From: Deinococcus sp. AB2017081
Lineage (GTDB): Bacteria; Deinococcota; Deinococci; Deinococcales; Deinococcaceae
NCBI RefSeq assembly: GCF_034440735.1
Contig: NZ_CP140098.1
Span: 961,001 to 1,025,000 of the forward strand
Direction: 5' to 3'
Length of the DNA stretch: 64,000 nucleotides
Positions 50,101 through 60,256 of this stretch are shown in pieces; positions within the stretch are counted from its first letter, which is position 1; every line of letters begins with the position of its first letter. The notes beneath the pieces are model-generated. The model worked only from the letters and a program-made list of their open reading frames with translations. It ran no database searches and was not told the DNA's origin. A program made the translations under genes and the position numbers.

Positions 50101-50325
50101 CTGGCCACCGCCTACGACGCCGACGAGCCCGGCCCGGCCACCGGCTTCGGCGTGAAGTTGCTGCGCGGAGGCGTCACGTCGTACCTGAGCAGCGCCACCG
50201 ACGCCGATGTCGGCGCCCTGAGCACCAGCGGCGGCGGTTTCGGTCGCGGCACGATGAGCGCGGCGCTGGGCACCCTGGCGGTGGGGGAGAGTGGCAGCGC
50301 GTGCTTCCAGGTGTCGATCCGCTGA
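44143..50325 (+). CDS. Giant secreted DUF11-repeat surface protein
   Basis: 2060 residues. Signal peptide (LWPALLAVFGLALGGQARA), then ~340 residues with a beta-sandwich look (ALLYWAAST, GGWGLYIIYE, NLVIYEGFE; I would compare with DUF3344). DUF11-type domains start near residues 367, 502, 899, 1073, 1205, 1436, 1572 and 1804. A beta-propeller-like block (DUF6923-like) is inserted at ~656-897. Two Ig-like GNDTVGG modules lie at ~1336 and ~1708. No LPXTG, SLH or autotransporter domain is seen at the end. Such proteins form cell-surface fibres or coats. Very Thr/Ala/Gly-rich; near-repeats at DNA level. Confidence 0.9.
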   Translation: MTSVRALWPALLAVFGLALGGQARADTPLSSTPTHRFQGRIDYVTTGATFRSRRNSTTTPSDACVVGTTATSQAVSGVPTGATIRKALLYWAASTTRTGDTDTALGTITNDTTVTFDTQTVNATTSYTDSAPVPNATSPTSYNSFFSNVADITPYIAGLANPNKTYSMTGLNIQTADVANARATRASSHCGSQTVLGGWGLYIIYETATETYKNLVIYEGFERSQNTSISRTMTGLRVPTTFEARTSILTWEGDETLNVNTSTNVAEALSFGAGQTASAINNIFNVGGVNSGARQGIFNSTISTGLSSGTTANATGRDDAYGVDFDTFDVTSKTSTGATSATINIVGSQDLFYLSSVPILVTSGVADLSVTKTVSNATPVIGSTVTYRVTLNNAGPDPVSSAVVPPENVVVTDQLPAGLTFVSATASAGSYDAATGQWSVPEPVVNTSATLDITATVTGTGTITNTTQITSSPQPDSDSTPGNGVTTEDDYAAVPLTVVQPLTVSKAFSPTTVAAGSIGALSITVTNPSAFAASAVAVTDDLAGTMGLSRPLPLRLTANSCGGTITTGSTPVTLTAGGAASESSDGVLRLAGGSIAAGGSCTVTVQVTVPDAGAATRTNTIPVANVTATISGQAVTGAATAAATLTTTTSSAGTAFTCDARFYQLRQDPVTLLSNLYRLDRRSLASGGTAVWASGFGPGLNALAFNRADGYFYAVNITPFTSGTPFRLYRLGASGAVEVVGANLGIPAGSTIAAGTIDAAGTLYLKKLTNDAVIYKYSIGSGTASTLTINGGTGVNILDLALNPVDGFLYGVVTPGGVYRINASSGATTLTGTPAAVAGDNSNLLGSAFFDVAGTLYAAQNGGTFGTVNLSTGAFTAQGAASSAAQTDGASCVFPDNRVDVVKSVGTVTAQSATTFDIPYTVTVKNTGTVSDPNIQLTENLAQTFSAGGPTLSIVAGPTVTAGAATVNSSFNGSGDPRLLSGTTALAAGASATVTFTVRVAYPDQASVPSSATILNNSVTATSTDTAPNAGYVGGLPPVDLLATDTSTSGTTPPGSANGDTPTPTPVVLPTVADLTLTKTDGVSGVPALGSTTYTITLTNAGPGSANGTVLTDPAAAGLTKTGVSCAAAGGAVCPTVTVAGLEGGVTIATLPAGGSVTLTVPATVTVTTGTVSNSVTAALPAGTVDVTPVGTVTDTDTVTPVTDVAVSKAVNRALAGPGQTLTYTIRVWNNGPNAATGVTITDPVPAALTGVTWTCAATGTATCSAASGSGSSVNLTAGLPVDTGAITTADTQYVTVTITGTLASTATGTVANTATAAHGSDATGGNNSATASTAVVDAVTDSSVGVPFNTAATISVLGNDTVGGAAATTSNSAVTVSANGGLAGLSVNGSGQLVLAASAGNVPGTYTVTYQLCSTTDTTACDTATVPVTITALSADLGITKTGPASVVAGQTVTYILTVTNAGPASANGAAFSDSVPTTLTGVTATCTAATGGASGCTVGVGAGNAVTGTVGTLPSGGSVQITVTGTVPAAATGSLSNSASVSVPTGVTDPATANNTSATVTTAITPLSDLAIDKSGPAAVGSGGSVIYTIRVWNNGPTAATGATVTDTLPAGLTVTGITCAVTGTATCGTQSFTASSVTITTGSLTLDTAPANGTPDGNYVTYTVTGTAPASGSLSTTASVAVPAGRSDQAGTNNTSAAAVTRIIDAVNDSAVNLSYGAGGTVGVLGNDTVGGVAATTSNSTVTVTANGGLTGLGVNAAGQLVVPTGASAGTYTVTYRVCDSAVATACDTATVAITVGAAQANVGITKTGPAYAQPGQDITYTLTVTNAGPDAATTVTVTDVLPAALTYVSSSPAAGTSGQTLTWTVPTLASGSTWTATVTVKAPTTAILEGTPAARSITNTASVSSATADPVSANNSASAVTAMVYGTLGKTVRNVTTGSAFTTSGGGLPGEVLEYCIAYANYGGVGLPNFTITDHVPGTTTALATAYDADEPGPATGFGVKLLRGGVTSYLSSATDADVGALSTSGGGFGRGTMSAALGTLAVGESGSACFQVSIR

Positions 50326-50529
50326 GCCCATCTTCGCCGAGCAGATCCGTGTGCCCCCTACAATCGGGCGCGTGATACCGACTCCGCACTCTTGCGCCAC
50401 AACCGGGACAGCGCCGGTCGCGGCTCCATGCCGCAGAGCCGGTATGCTGTTCCTGCTCCCTCTGCTACGCAGCTCTGCGAGTCTGGTCGGATGGAATCGG
50501 TTCTCTGAACCGGTTCAATCGGAATCGGT

Positions 50530-51516
50530 ATGACTCCGTCTTCCCCCACCTCCGGCTCCGAACACCTGCGCGGCGTGCTGCTGCTGGTGCTGGTCACGGC
50601 CATCTGGGGCAGCACCTTCGCGGTGGTCAAGACCCTGGGCGAGACGCTCAGTGCTCCGGCCCTGATCACGTGGCGCTTCCTGATCGCGTCGCTGGCGCTG
50701 GCCCCGCTCGTGTGGGTGCAGGCGCCCCGCGCCGCCCGCCCTGGAGCGCCGGTGCCCGCCGCGTCCCTGTGGCGCGACGGCCTGCTGCTGGGAACATGGC
50801 TGATCGCCAGCTACGGCACACAGACCATCGCCCTGCAGACGACCAGCGCGAACCGCGCCGCCTTCTTCACGGCCCTGAGTGTCGTGATGGTGCCGCTGTG
50901 GCTCGCGGCTGCCCAGCGCCGCCGCATCCCGCTGCCCGTGTGGCTGGCGCTGCCGCTGGCGGTGGCGGGCCTCGCGCTGCTGTCGTGGGAGGGCGGTGCG
51001 CTGGTGATCGGCGATGCGTGGGCGCTGGCATGCGCGGTCACCTACGCCGGCTTCATCGTGACCCTGGAGCGCGTGGCGCACCGGCACGCGGCGCTGCCCT
51101 TCACCATGGCGCAGCTGCTGGCGGTGACCGGGCTGGCAGCGCTGTGGCTGCTGTTCAGCGGTGAGCCGGCCGTGCCGCCGGCGGGCAGCTGGTGGCCGCT
51201 GCTGTACCTGGGCGTGGCGGCCACGGCCGTGACCACCCTGCTCCAGACGGTGGGGCAGCGGCGCGTCAGTGCGGCCGAGGCCAGCGTGATCTACGCGCTG
51301 GAGCCGGTGACGGCCACGCTGTTCAGCTTCCTGCTGATCGGTGAGCGGGTCGGGGTGCGTGGCGCGCTGGGCGGGGCGCTGGTCGTGCTGGCCACGGTGC
51401 TCAGCCAGCGGGGCGGCCCGGGGACGCCGCATGCCGAGACGCCGGCCGTCCAGCCGGGCCGGGCGGCAGACCAGCCTACAGGCCGCGCGCCTGATCCGGG
51501 ATCAGCAGAGTCCTGA
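50530..51516 (+). CDS. EamA-family (DMT) transporter
   Basis: 328 residues, ten hydrophobic helices in two EamA repeats ([20 protein letters not shown], later [25 protein letters not shown]). DMT members export amino acids or metabolites; substrate unknown. Starts ATG 50530. Its 3' end overlaps the convergent CvpA-like gene by 41 bp. The ~30-residue hydrophilic tail lies inside the overlap. Confidence 0.9.
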   Translation: MTPSSPTSGSEHLRGVLLLVLVTAIWGSTFAVVKTLGETLSAPALITWRFLIASLALAPLVWVQAPRAARPGAPVPAASLWRDGLLLGTWLIASYGTQTIALQTTSANRAAFFTALSVVMVPLWLAAAQRRRIPLPVWLALPLAVAGLALLSWEGGALVIGDAWALACAVTYAGFIVTLERVAHRHAALPFTMAQLLAVTGLAALWLLFSGEPAVPPAGSWWPLLYLGVAATAVTTLLQTVGQRRVSAAEASVIYALEPVTATLFSFLLIGERVGVRGALGGALVVLATVLSQRGGPGTPHAETPAVQPGRAADQPTGRAPDPGSAES

Positions 51517-51961
51517 GGCTCGGGCTCGATCCCCACACGCTGCGCAGCGCGGTCTTCACGGCCGAGTGGCGCACCGCGTCGTAGATGGCCGGGGGCAGGC
51601 TGGCCGACGGATACGTGCCCTGCGGGCCACGCGTCGTGACGTGGACGTCCAGCGGAAAGCTCAGGGCCGCTGTGGCGATCAGCATGCCCCCCAGCAGGAA
51701 CCCGCCCAGGGCGCCGGGGGCCATGAACCACGACCGTTCCAGCGGCTCGGGGATCAGGCGGCCCAGGGCGGCAGCCAAGCCGGCGCTCAGCAGCAGGGCG
51801 ATCACGGCGGCGGCCAGCGGACTGCCCGACAGCGAGTTCGCCAGGAAGCACAGGGCGATGCCGCCGATGCCCCAGCCGAGCCCGGCCAGGCCCCGCCGGG
51901 CGCCCAGGGCGGTCAGGAGCGCCCACACGGTGATGAGCAGCGCATCGAACCAGGTGATCAC
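51476..51961 (-). CDS. CvpA-like membrane protein
   Basis: 161 residues. It begins [31 protein letters not shown], close to CvpA-family starts (DllIl.....G..rGf......), with four helices and an outer C-terminal part. Colicin V production-family proteins are tied to envelope homeostasis. The last 41 bp overlap the convergent EamA gene; one of the two ends may be misplaced, but both frames look real. Confidence 0.72.
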   Translation of the reverse strand: MITWFDALLITVWALLTALGARRGLAGLGWGIGGIALCFLANSLSGSPLAAAVIALLLSAGLAAALGRLIPEPLERSWFMAPGALGGFLLGGMLIATAALSFPLDVHVTTRGPQGTYPSASLPPAIYDAVRHSAVKTALRSVWGSSPSLRTLLIPDQARGL

Positions 51962-52059
51962 GTTCCCGAGTGTAGTCCGGTCGCCTTACAGTTTCCTGCC
52001 GATCCCACGGTGCCGGAGCTGCGGTGCCGGGGCGGGTCTTCTGCCTGCCAGGCGGGCCG

Positions 52060-52065
52060 TACACT
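52060..52065 (+). promoter_or_regulatory. Leaderless -10 box for the orphan response regulator
   Basis: TACACT ends 6 nt before ATG 52072; the intervening GGGGAC does not form a normal SD. Confidence 0.5.
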
Positions 52066-52071
52066 GGGGAC

Positions 52072-52708
<637 letters not shown>

Positions 52709-52716
<8 letters not shown>

Positions 52717-52960
52717 GCGGCCCGGTGGGAGCCGGCCGGGGCGCGCCCCCACGGCCGTCACCTTCCGCGCCGGGTGCTGCCGCGAGTGGACAGTCGCCAC
52801 GGCCGAACCCGATCTGGCGTACACCGAGCAGGCCTTCCCGGAGTGCCCCACCTGCCCGCACCGCGTGGAGCCCGAGGGGGCCGCCCCCTTCTGCACCCTG
52901 CGGCCGGTGGGCACCGCCCATCCCTTCGCGGCCCTGGCTGGCCTGGACGTGCCGGAATAG
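52709..52960 (+). CDS. Small Cys-rich protein
   Basis: About 83 residues. Body contains CCREW, then CPTCPHRV and FCTL, six Cys that could bind zinc or an iron-sulfur centre. No signal peptide. The start is uncertain: TTG 52709 overlaps the response regulator stop, and no good alternative is in frame. It ends 2 nt before the GTG of the beta-lactamase-like gene, so a coupled operon is plausible. Not recognised. Confidence 0.5.
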
Positions 52961-52962
52961 AC

Positions 52963-53823
52963 GTGCCGGGACCGGAGGCCGACTTCCTGGCAGACCTGCG
53001 GGGCCACGGCTATGGGGGAGAGGTCGGCCTGAGCGTGCGGGCACTGGACGGCACGGCACTGATCGCGCTCAACGCGGAGCGGGTCTTCCCGGCGGCCAGC
53101 ACGATCAAGGTGCCGCTGCTCGTGCTGGCGCTGGAGCGGGCGCAGTCCGGGCACCTCGATCTGGATGGCCGGGTGGTCATGCAGGACGCCGACCGCGTGC
53201 CCGGTGCCGGGGTGCTGCACGAACTGTCCGGCGGGCTGGCCCTGACGTGGCGCGACGTGCTGACCCTGATGATCGTCGTGAGCGACAACACGGCCACCAA
53301 CCTCGTGATCGGAGCGCTGGGCGTGGATCGCGTGAATGCGTGGCTGGACGCCGGGGGCTACGGACACACGCGGCTGGTCGGTAAACTCCAGCTGCCGCCC
53401 GAGCAGCGCAACGCGGCCCAGCGGCGGGGCGAACGCAACCGAACCACGGCCCACGAGCAGACCCGGATACTCACCCGGCTGGCACGGGGAGAGCTGCTGG
53501 ACGCCGAGTACACGGCCACTGCGCTGGAGATCCTCTCGCGCCAGCAGTACCGCGACCTCATCGGGCGCAGGGTGCCCCGGCGGCCGGACGGCACGCTCCT
53601 GTACCGGCTGTGCTCCAAGAGCGGTGAACTTGCGGGTGTCCATCATGATGTCGGCGTGCTCTATACGCCCCGCCCCCTGGTGGTGGCCCTGCTCTCCGAG
53701 GGGGGCACGGATCCGCGTGAGCACCCAGACAACCGGGATGTGACGCTGCTGGCAGACCGGCTGTGGCCGCTGCTGGCCGCCCTGGGCAAGACCGCTTCGG
53801 CCGCCTCTGGAGGGGACATTTAA
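52963..53823 (+). CDS. Beta-lactamase-fold serine hydrolase (class A-like)
   Basis: 286 residues. The three penicilloyl-serine motifs are visible: SxxK in ASTIKV (~residue 45), SDN in VVSDNTATN (~105), and KSG in SKSGELAG (~222). The class A general-base motif ExxLN (Glu166) is not seen after SDN; the region reads [14 protein letters not shown]. No signal peptide, so it would stay cytoplasmic unless a longer start is used. It may be a cell-wall or amide hydrolase rather than a drug-inactivating lactamase. GTG start at 52963. Confidence 0.82.
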   Translation: MPGPEADFLADLRGHGYGGEVGLSVRALDGTALIALNAERVFPAASTIKVPLLVLALERAQSGHLDLDGRVVMQDADRVPGAGVLHELSGGLALTWRDVLTLMIVVSDNTATNLVIGALGVDRVNAWLDAGGYGHTRLVGKLQLPPEQRNAAQRRGERNRTTAHEQTRILTRLARGELLDAEYTATALEILSRQQYRDLIGRRVPRRPDGTLLYRLCSKSGELAGVHHDVGVLYTPRPLVVALLSEGGTDPREHPDNRDVTLLADRLWPLLAALGKTASAASGGDI

Positions 53824-54009
53824 CCGCCCGGTCAGGCGCAGAATACAGGTTGCCGGGATGTCATGAAGACCGTGTCAGGCGTCGCCGGAGGCTGGGACGG
53901 GCCATGCTATGCTGTCCGCCGCATCCGGCCACCATGAGCGGCTTCTGAGCATCAATCCGGGGTGGTTCCGGTCACGGACGACCCAGTCCAAGCATCAGGG
54001 AGAGGGAAC

Positions 54010-54867
<858 letters not shown>

Positions 54868-54898
54868 GTCCCCGCGCCCTTCAAGAGAGGTTTGAACC

Positions 54899-55567
54899 AT
54901 GACCCGTTACAAGAGACAGGATCCCGAACTCACCCGCCGCAAGTTCATCAATGTCGCCATGGGGGGCGCGGCCGCCGTCGGCACCGTCAGCCTGGTCAGT
55001 GCCCTGGGCAGCGCGAAGCCCGTCTTCCGTCTGACCCCGGAACTGGCCCCGCCCATGAGCGGCGACGTGATCGTCCATGCCGATCCCAGCCGCTACGGCG
55101 AACCCGTCAAGGTGTCGGATCTCAGCGCCGACAAACTGGTGCGCGCGTGGCCGATGGGCAAGACCAGCGACGGTGGCACGGTGATCCGCGACAAGGATCC
55201 CACCAGCGTGCTCGCGCTGTACCGCTTTCCCAAGGGTCAGCTCGTCGAGCCGACCAAGCTGGACGCCACCATCGACGGCGAGATCGTCGCCTACGGTGAC
55301 CGCTGTACCCACGCCGGCTGTAACGTTGGTGACAACGCGCAGCAGCCCGGTCTGATGAACTGCCCGTGCCACTCCGGCCAGTACGATCCCAAGCAGGGCT
55401 GCAAGGTGATCGGCGGGCCGCCACCGCACCCGCTGCCCCAGCTGCCCATCAAGCTCCAGGGGAATCAGATCGTTGCGACCGGCTTCTTTCTCAGTGTTCC
55501 CTACGGCTTCAACAAGGAAGAGGACTGGGAACAGTACACCGAACAGGTCAAGGAGGCTCTCGGATGA
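54899..55567 (+). CDS. Rieske [2Fe-2S] protein of the bc-type complex
   Basis: 222 residues. A Tat-type signal/anchor ([20 protein letters not shown]) precedes the Rieske domain; cluster ligands are in CTHAGC and CPCHSG, separated by ~17 residues. It takes electrons from menaquinol and moves between cytochromes b and c. Overlaps the cytochrome b start (ATGA). Confidence 0.94.
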   Translation: MTRYKRQDPELTRRKFINVAMGGAAAVGTVSLVSALGSAKPVFRLTPELAPPMSGDVIVHADPSRYGEPVKVSDLSADKLVRAWPMGKTSDGGTVIRDKDPTSVLALYRFPKGQLVEPTKLDATIDGEIVAYGDRCTHAGCNVGDNAQQPGLMNCPCHSGQYDPKQGCKVIGGPPPHPLPQLPIKLQGNQIVATGFFLSVPYGFNKEEDWEQYTEQVKEALG

Positions 55568-56895
55568 ACCAGTGGCTGGATGACCGTCTGCACATCTCGC
55601 GCCTGAACGACAAGTTCCTGCGCAAGGCCTTCCCCGTGCATCACTCCTTCTTCCTCGGAGAGATCACGCTGTTCAGCCTGATCGTCCTGATCATCACGGG
55701 CATCGTGCTGGCGCTGGCCTACGAGCCCAGCAACTCGCTGGTGGTGAACTCCTTCGATCCCGGTACCGCCGACAAGCCGAACCTGATTCCGGCGGCCTTC
55801 CACTCGGCCCTGAAGATCAACGCCATGCCCTTCGGGGACATGCTGCGGCGCGTGCACCACTGGATGGCGAACATCATGGTGGCGGCGGCCGTGATCCACA
55901 TGATGCGGATCTACTTCACGGGCGCGTTCAAGAAGCCCCGCGAGATCAACTGGTGGATCGGCATGCTGCTGCTGATCTTCGCGGCGCTGACCGCCGTGAC
56001 CGGCTACATCCTGCCGTACGACAACTACGCGTACCAGACGGCGGGCGTGGTCTACGCGATCACCAAGTCCGTACCGTGGGTGGGTGACTGGCTGGCGCAG
56101 GCGGCCTTCGCCGGCCAGTTCCCTGGGGCCGGGATCGTACCGCGCATCTACGGCTACCACATCATGCTGCTGCCGGGCATCCTGCTGGCCCTGACCGGCG
56201 CGCATATGCTGATCATGATCAAGCAGAAGCACACGCAGCCGCAGTACGCCAAGAGGCTCGCGTACAAGAAGATCGTCGGTGTACCGCTCATGACCCAGCA
56301 GACGCCCATCATGCTGATGCTCGCCCTGCTGTTCACGGGTCTGGTGCTGCTGTTCGGTGCGTTCATCCCGGTGCACCCGGTCGAGTACTTCGGGCCGCCC
56401 AGCGCCGAACCCATCCCCAACATCAAACCCGACTGGTATCTGCTGTGGGTCTTCGGTGCCCTGGCGATCATCCCTGGCTTCGACTTCGAACTGTTCGGCG
56501 GCACCATCGGGGCCGAGTTCGTGGGCGCCATGGTGTTCCCCGGCATCGTCATGGGCCTGATGTTCGCTGTGCCCATGCTTGACCGCAGCAAGGAGAACAT
56601 GTACTACGCCGAGAACCCGACCAACCACCCGATCCGGCTGGCGGCGGGGACGGCATTCATGGCCTTCATGATCATGCTGTCGGTCGCAGGGTACAAGCCG
56701 GATCTGATCGAGGGCGGCATCCTGACCACCGCGAATGCCAACGCGATCCTGTGGATTCTGGTCGTGGTCATCCCAGCGCTCACCTACTTCGCCACCCTGG
56801 GCATCGTCCGCCTGATCCGTGCCCTGCGCGAAGCGGACGAGCGCGACGCCGCCGCTCATTCCGGACAGCTCGGTCACAGCGCCGCCGACGACTGA
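55564..56895 (+). CDS. Cytochrome b of the bc-type complex
   Basis: 443 residues, ~8-9 helices, full fused cytochrome b (not split as in b6f). Haem ligands lie in [19 protein letters not shown] and [16 protein letters not shown]. The Qo-site motif is PDWY (PDWYLLW) rather than PEWY, common in menaquinol-using complexes. ATG overlaps the Rieske stop. The complex should oxidise menaquinol and feed cytochrome c and the ba3 oxidase. Confidence 0.95.
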   Translation: MNQWLDDRLHISRLNDKFLRKAFPVHHSFFLGEITLFSLIVLIITGIVLALAYEPSNSLVVNSFDPGTADKPNLIPAAFHSALKINAMPFGDMLRRVHHWMANIMVAAAVIHMMRIYFTGAFKKPREINWWIGMLLLIFAALTAVTGYILPYDNYAYQTAGVVYAITKSVPWVGDWLAQAAFAGQFPGAGIVPRIYGYHIMLLPGILLALTGAHMLIMIKQKHTQPQYAKRLAYKKIVGVPLMTQQTPIMLMLALLFTGLVLLFGAFIPVHPVEYFGPPSAEPIPNIKPDWYLLWVFGALAIIPGFDFELFGGTIGAEFVGAMVFPGIVMGLMFAVPMLDRSKENMYYAENPTNHPIRLAAGTAFMAFMIMLSVAGYKPDLIEGGILTTANANAILWILVVVIPALTYFATLGIVRLIRALREADERDAAAHSGQLGHSAADD

Positions 56896-56911
56896 TTCCG
56901 ACCTCTCCTCG

Positions 56912-56940
56912 CGGCCCCGCCCCTGTGGTGGGGCCGTTTT
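56912..56940 (+). terminator. Terminator of the bc-complex operon
   Basis: CGGCCCC (56912-56918) pairs with GGGGCCG (56930-56936) across an 11-nt loop, followed by TTTT. It is 16 nt after the cytochrome b stop. Confidence 0.85.
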
Positions 56941-56949
56941 CGTGGCTGC

Positions 56950-56955
56950 TATGGT
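56950..56955 (+). promoter_or_regulatory. Leaderless -10 box for the 64-residue gene
   Basis: TATGGT ends 6 nt before GTG 56962; no SD. It shows that this small frame is probably a real gene. Confidence 0.5.
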
Positions 56956-56961
56956 GGCCCG

Positions 56962-57156
56962 GTGGATGATCTTGCCCCACTCCTCGCCCGCGCCGCCCGC
57001 GAGCTGAAGCTGGATGGACATACCGTCGACGATGCGCCGGAGGACGTGGTGCGGCAGTTCAGTGCCGTGGTGCTGGAGGCGCTGTCGGCCAGGGGTCTGG
57101 TCGATGGCCCGGCAGAGCTGGAGTGCTGGGCAGGGCCGCGTTCACCGATGTCGTGA
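56962..57156 (+). CDS. Small hypothetical protein (64 residues)
   Basis: 64 residues starting MDDLAPLLARAARELKLDGH. Helical, mildly acidic, one Cys near the end (ELECWAG). No signal peptide or membrane helix. GTG start with a leaderless -10 box; between two terminators, so monocistronic. Not recognised. Confidence 0.65.
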   Translation: MDDLAPLLARAARELKLDGHTVDDAPEDVVRQFSAVVLEALSARGLVDGPAELECWAGPRSPMS

Positions 57157-57162
57157 GTGATC

Positions 57163-57186
57163 AAAAAAATCCGCCCCGGAGGGCGG
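57163..57186 (-). terminator. Terminator of the 88-residue gene
   Basis: On the minus strand CCGCCC, loop TCCG, GGGCGG, then A and seven T (57169-57163). It is 26 nt beyond the stop at 57213. On the plus strand the stem lacks a T-run. Confidence 0.85.
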
Positions 57187-57212
57187 TTCAGGTCATGTGG
57201 ACTGAAGGGTGT

Positions 57213-57479
57213 TCAGGCCTGGACGCCACGGCTGGGGCGCATCACGCTGATCTGTTCCTCGCTCTGGCGGGCGCCCGCAGCGTAGCCGACCTGGGCTCCG
57301 AACTGCCACGCCAGCTTGAGCATGAACAGGATGGCTTCCTCGTCGCCGCTGTGCATCAGCACACGCAGGTGCTCCGGCAGGCCGTCGGGCAGGGGCATCT
57401 GGCCGAGCTGCTCGCCGTACTCGGCGCGGAGCCGCTCGAACCATTCGGCGTACGGATTGCTCGTCGCAGGGTTCGTCAT
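57213..57479 (-). CDS. Small hypothetical protein (88 residues)
   Basis: 88 residues: PYAEWFERLRAEYGEQLGQM, LPEHLRVLMHSGDEEAILFMLKLAWQFGAQVGYAAGA. Helical, acidic, no Cys, no signal peptide or membrane helix. Leaderless start at ATG 57479 and its own terminator. I do not recognise it; it looks like a Deinococcus-specific regulatory or adaptor-like protein. Divergent from the HesB/IscA gene. Confidence 0.72.
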   Translation of the reverse strand: MTNPATSNPYAEWFERLRAEYGEQLGQMPLPDGLPEHLRVLMHSGDEEAILFMLKLAWQFGAQVGYAAGARQSEEQISVMRPSRGVQA

Positions 57480-57485
57480 GCCCGT

Positions 57486-57491
57486 ATCTTA
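57486..57491 (-). promoter_or_regulatory. Leaderless -10 box for the 88-residue gene
   Basis: TAAGAT on the minus strand, ending 6 nt before ATG 57479; TTACAT lies ~19 nt further upstream as a weak -35. Confidence 0.55.
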
Positions 57492-57602
57492 ACATGACCA
57501 CACTCAAGGAATGTAAGCCCAACGTGGGGCTCTGTTCAGAAAACGGAGGGGCTGGAGGGCACAAAGGCCCAGACGCGCACAATTCCGTTTCCCGAATAGG
57601 AG

Positions 57603-57608
57603 TACGCT
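57603..57608 (+). promoter_or_regulatory. Leaderless -10 box for the HesB/IscA gene
   Basis: TACGCT ends 6 nt before ATG 57615; no SD. Confidence 0.55.
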
Positions 57609-57614
57609 TCACAC

Positions 57615-58037
57615 ATGACGGCGATCTCCCATCCTGAATCGAACGCCGGAGCGGTCGCTCCGGAGATCAGCATCAGCGAATTCGGCGCACAGAAGGCCCT
57701 GGGTATCCTCGCCAGCAGTGGCAAGGAAAACGCCGGTGTCCGGGTGTTCATCAAGAGCGGTGGCTGCAGCGGCTACCAGTACGGCATGGCGATCGACGAC
57801 CGCGAACTCGAGGGCGATACCATCGTGTACGACCGTGGCGTCAAGCTGCTCGTCGATCACATGAGCCTGCCCCTGCTGCGCGGCGGCCAGGTGGATTTCG
57901 TCGAGAACATGATGGGCGGCGGCTTCACCGTCCACAACCCCAACGCGACGTCCTCGTGCGGCTGTGGCCACTCCTTCCGCACCGACAGTGCCCAGGCCCC
58001 CGACGGCGAGGGCTCCGGCGGCTGCGGCAGCCATTAG
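57615..58037 (+). CDS. HesB/IscA-type iron-sulfur cluster carrier
   Basis: 140 residues. Conserved Cys in [10 protein letters not shown] (~residue 51) and the paired CGCG near 115 of SSCGCGHSF bind the transient [Fe-S]. The family passes clusters to apo-enzymes. A 22-residue Gly/Ser/Cys tail ([10 protein letters not shown]) is extra. No isc/suf genes flank it. Leaderless start and its own terminator. Confidence 0.93.
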   Translation: MTAISHPESNAGAVAPEISISEFGAQKALGILASSGKENAGVRVFIKSGGCSGYQYGMAIDDRELEGDTIVYDRGVKLLVDHMSLPLLRGGQVDFVENMMGGGFTVHNPNATSSCGCGHSFRTDSAQAPDGEGSGGCGSH

Positions 58038-58089
58038 CGGCGCTGGCCTTGCGGCCAGGGTGATCGGTACAACCTGAACAGCACGCACG

Positions 58090-58116
58090 ACAGAGTCTTC
58101 CGGGGCTCTGTTTTTC
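58090..58116 (+). terminator. Terminator of the HesB/IscA gene
   Basis: ACAGAGTC (58090-58097) pairs with GGCTCTGT (58104-58111) with one G-T, loop TTCCGG, then TTTTT. It lies ~50 nt after the stop. Confidence 0.85.
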
Positions 58117-58282
58117 TGTTCTGTTGCCGACCCGTGCGTATCACGTGCGGGATCTGGTGCGGCCCGGCGACTGCCGAGCGGTACGGCGACTTCGTGTCGT
58201 ACCACGGCTGGATCGTGCGATCCGTCTGTCAAGCCCTCCATCAGCCGGTGTGGTGTGGTCGGCATTCACGTGGGATTCACCC

Positions 58283-58310
58283 TTGACACACCATGAAGCC
58301 ACCTTATACT
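58283..58310 (+). promoter_or_regulatory. Promoter of the oligopeptide ABC operon
   Basis: TTGACA (58283-58288), 16-bp spacer, TATACT (58305-58310): near-consensus. Leader of ~45 nt with GGAGG before ATG 58362. The 180 bp upstream hold no gene I can support. Confidence 0.8.
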
Positions 58311-58361
58311 GACCCTCATTACGCACATCTTCAGTCACCACCGCATCACCGGAGGCCTTCT

Positions 58362-60122
58362 ATGAACAAGACCCTTGCCCTGAGCGTCTTCCTGCTTGGC
58401 GCGGCCCTTGCCGGGCCGGCCAACAACAGCCTCGTCGTCGGGACGTCGCAGGAGCCGCCGAACATCTACGATCCCTGGGCCACCAACAATCTCGCGATCA
58501 CCAGCGAGATCAACGGCTTCATGGGAGCGGCCCTGATCGGTCTGGACGACGACGGCGAGCCCTATGCCGACATCGCCACGCGCGTGCCCAGCATCGCGAA
58601 CGGCGACTACAAGGTCGTGAAGAACGCGGCCGGCGACGTGATCCGCAACTCCGTGACCTACACGATCCGCAAGGACGCCAAGTGGAGCGACGGCACGCCG
58701 ATCAAGATCGCGGACTTCCAGTTCTGGCTCAAGGTCATCAACGACGACCGCGTGCCGGTGCCCGACCGGGATCCGTGGGATCGGGCCAAGATCACGGCCG
58801 TCGATGCCGACACCTTCACCGTGACCTACGATCCGCCCTACCTGTTCGCCGATCAGACGAGCCCCGGCATGGCTCCGTCGCACGTGATGGGCGCGGCCTG
58901 GAACGCCTTCGACGCCACCACCAAGGATCAGAAGGACGCCAAGGTCGTCAACGAGGAGTGGAAGAAGTTCATCTCCGCGTTCACCACCGCCCGTGCCCTG
59001 CCCAAGGTCGTCGCGGGGCCGTTCAAGCCCACCGCGTGGCGCACCGGCAACAGCCTGACCATGACCCGCAATGCCAACTACTGGATGAAGCCCAAGGGCG
59101 ACGTGTCCAACTACATCCAGACCGTCACGTACCGCTTCATTCCGAACACCAACACCCTGAAGGTCAACACGCTGTCCGGACAGCTCGATGCGGTCAGCGC
59201 CGTGGGCCTCACCTTCGACCAGGGCGTGGATCTGTCGCGCACCGAGCGCGGCAAGTACAAGACGTACTTCGTCCCCGGCGCCGTGTGGGAACACATCGAC
59301 GTGAACACCCGCGGCCAGAAGGCCAAGGATCTCGACATGGACGATCCGCGCATGCGCCAGGCGCTGCTGCTGAGCATCGACCGCACCGCCCTGACCAAGG
59401 CGCTGTTCCAGGGCCGTCAGGCCGTGTCGAACTCGTGGGTGAATCCGATCTCCAAGCTGTACAAGAAGGATGTCAACGACTACGCCTTCAACCTGGCCAG
59501 GGCCAAGGCGCTGTTCGCGGCTGTCGGCTGGACGCCCGGCGCGGACGGCATCCTCCAGAAGGGGGGCCGCAAGCTCACCCTGAACTTCTCCACCACAGCC
59601 GGCAACACGGTTCGCGAGCGCGTGCAGCAGATCCTGCAGGCCCAGTGGAAGGCGGCAGGCGTGCAGGTGAACATCCAGAACTACCCGGCCAGCGTGATCT
59701 TCGGGCCGGACTTCCTGAGCAAGGGCGAGGCCGGCAAGTTCGACCTGGCCATGTACGCCTGGACCGGCAACCCCATCTTCGAGGAAGGCAACCTCTTCAA
59801 GGGCGAGGGCATTCCCACCGCCGCGAACGGGTATGCCGGGCAGAACAACTCGGGCTGGAACAACGCCGAGTTCAACAAGCTGCACAAGCAGGCGCAGGTC
59901 GAATTCGACCTCAACCAGCGCATCAAGCTCTTTGACCGCATGCAGACCATCTGGAACAGCGAGGTGCCGGCGCTGCCCCTGTACTACCGCGTGAACGTGT
60001 ACACCAAGGTGCCGGGACTGGTGAACTACACCTTCAGCGCGTACACCCTGTACCCGAGCTGGAACGCCTACAAGATCGGCTGGGCCTCCCGTGGCGCGGT
60101 CGAGGAGTACACCCAGAAGTAA
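58362..60122 (+). CDS. Peptide/nickel ABC transporter substrate-binding protein
   Basis: 586 residues, SBP family 5. Signal peptide ([17 protein letters not shown]) without a lipobox, so periplasmic or surface-associated by other means. [25 protein letters not shown] (~105-128) is the family signature. SD GGAGG before ATG 58362. It is followed by a hairpin and two permease genes; the ATPase genes are not in the window. Ligand (oligopeptide versus other) is not determinable. Confidence 0.93.
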   Translation: MNKTLALSVFLLGAALAGPANNSLVVGTSQEPPNIYDPWATNNLAITSEINGFMGAALIGLDDDGEPYADIATRVPSIANGDYKVVKNAAGDVIRNSVTYTIRKDAKWSDGTPIKIADFQFWLKVINDDRVPVPDRDPWDRAKITAVDADTFTVTYDPPYLFADQTSPGMAPSHVMGAAWNAFDATTKDQKDAKVVNEEWKKFISAFTTARALPKVVAGPFKPTAWRTGNSLTMTRNANYWMKPKGDVSNYIQTVTYRFIPNTNTLKVNTLSGQLDAVSAVGLTFDQGVDLSRTERGKYKTYFVPGAVWEHIDVNTRGQKAKDLDMDDPRMRQALLLSIDRTALTKALFQGRQAVSNSWVNPISKLYKKDVNDYAFNLARAKALFAAVGWTPGADGILQKGGRKLTLNFSTTAGNTVRERVQQILQAQWKAAGVQVNIQNYPASVIFGPDFLSKGEAGKFDLAMYAWTGNPIFEEGNLFKGEGIPTAANGYAGQNNSGWNNAEFNKLHKQAQVEFDLNQRIKLFDRMQTIWNSEVPALPLYYRVNVYTKVPGLVNYTFSAYTLYPSWNAYKIGWASRGAVEEYTQK

Positions 60123-60168
60123 GCCTGGGCACGGGATGCGGGCCACGCGCCTGTCCCGGCCGCCCGAC

Positions 60169-60198
60169 GGGGGAGGGAGCCGCCGCGCTCTTTCCCCC
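60169..60198 (+). promoter_or_regulatory. Intercistronic hairpin between binding protein and permease genes
   Basis: A 12-bp stem with two G-T pairs (60169-60180 with 60187-60198), 6-nt loop. No T-run. Such stem-loops after the binding-protein gene usually raise its mRNA stability or reduce permease expression relative to the binding protein. Confidence 0.6.
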
Positions 60199-60256
60199 TC
60201 CCTTCATTCCGGGAACGGCCCCCGCCCCGGTCGTCCACAGTCCGACAAGGTGAATC

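Noticed and set aside
44356..50400. 2014-codon open frame antisense to the giant DUF11 gene
   Set aside because: It is a shadow frame caused by high GC in the wobble position. Its product is Gly/Arg/His-rich without any domain, while the plus-strand frame has a signal peptide and clear repeats.
51476..51516. Frameshift or error at the EamA/CvpA-like overlap
   Set aside because: The 41-bp convergent overlap covers only hydrophilic tail codons in both genes; both bodies are intact, so a real overlap is more likely.
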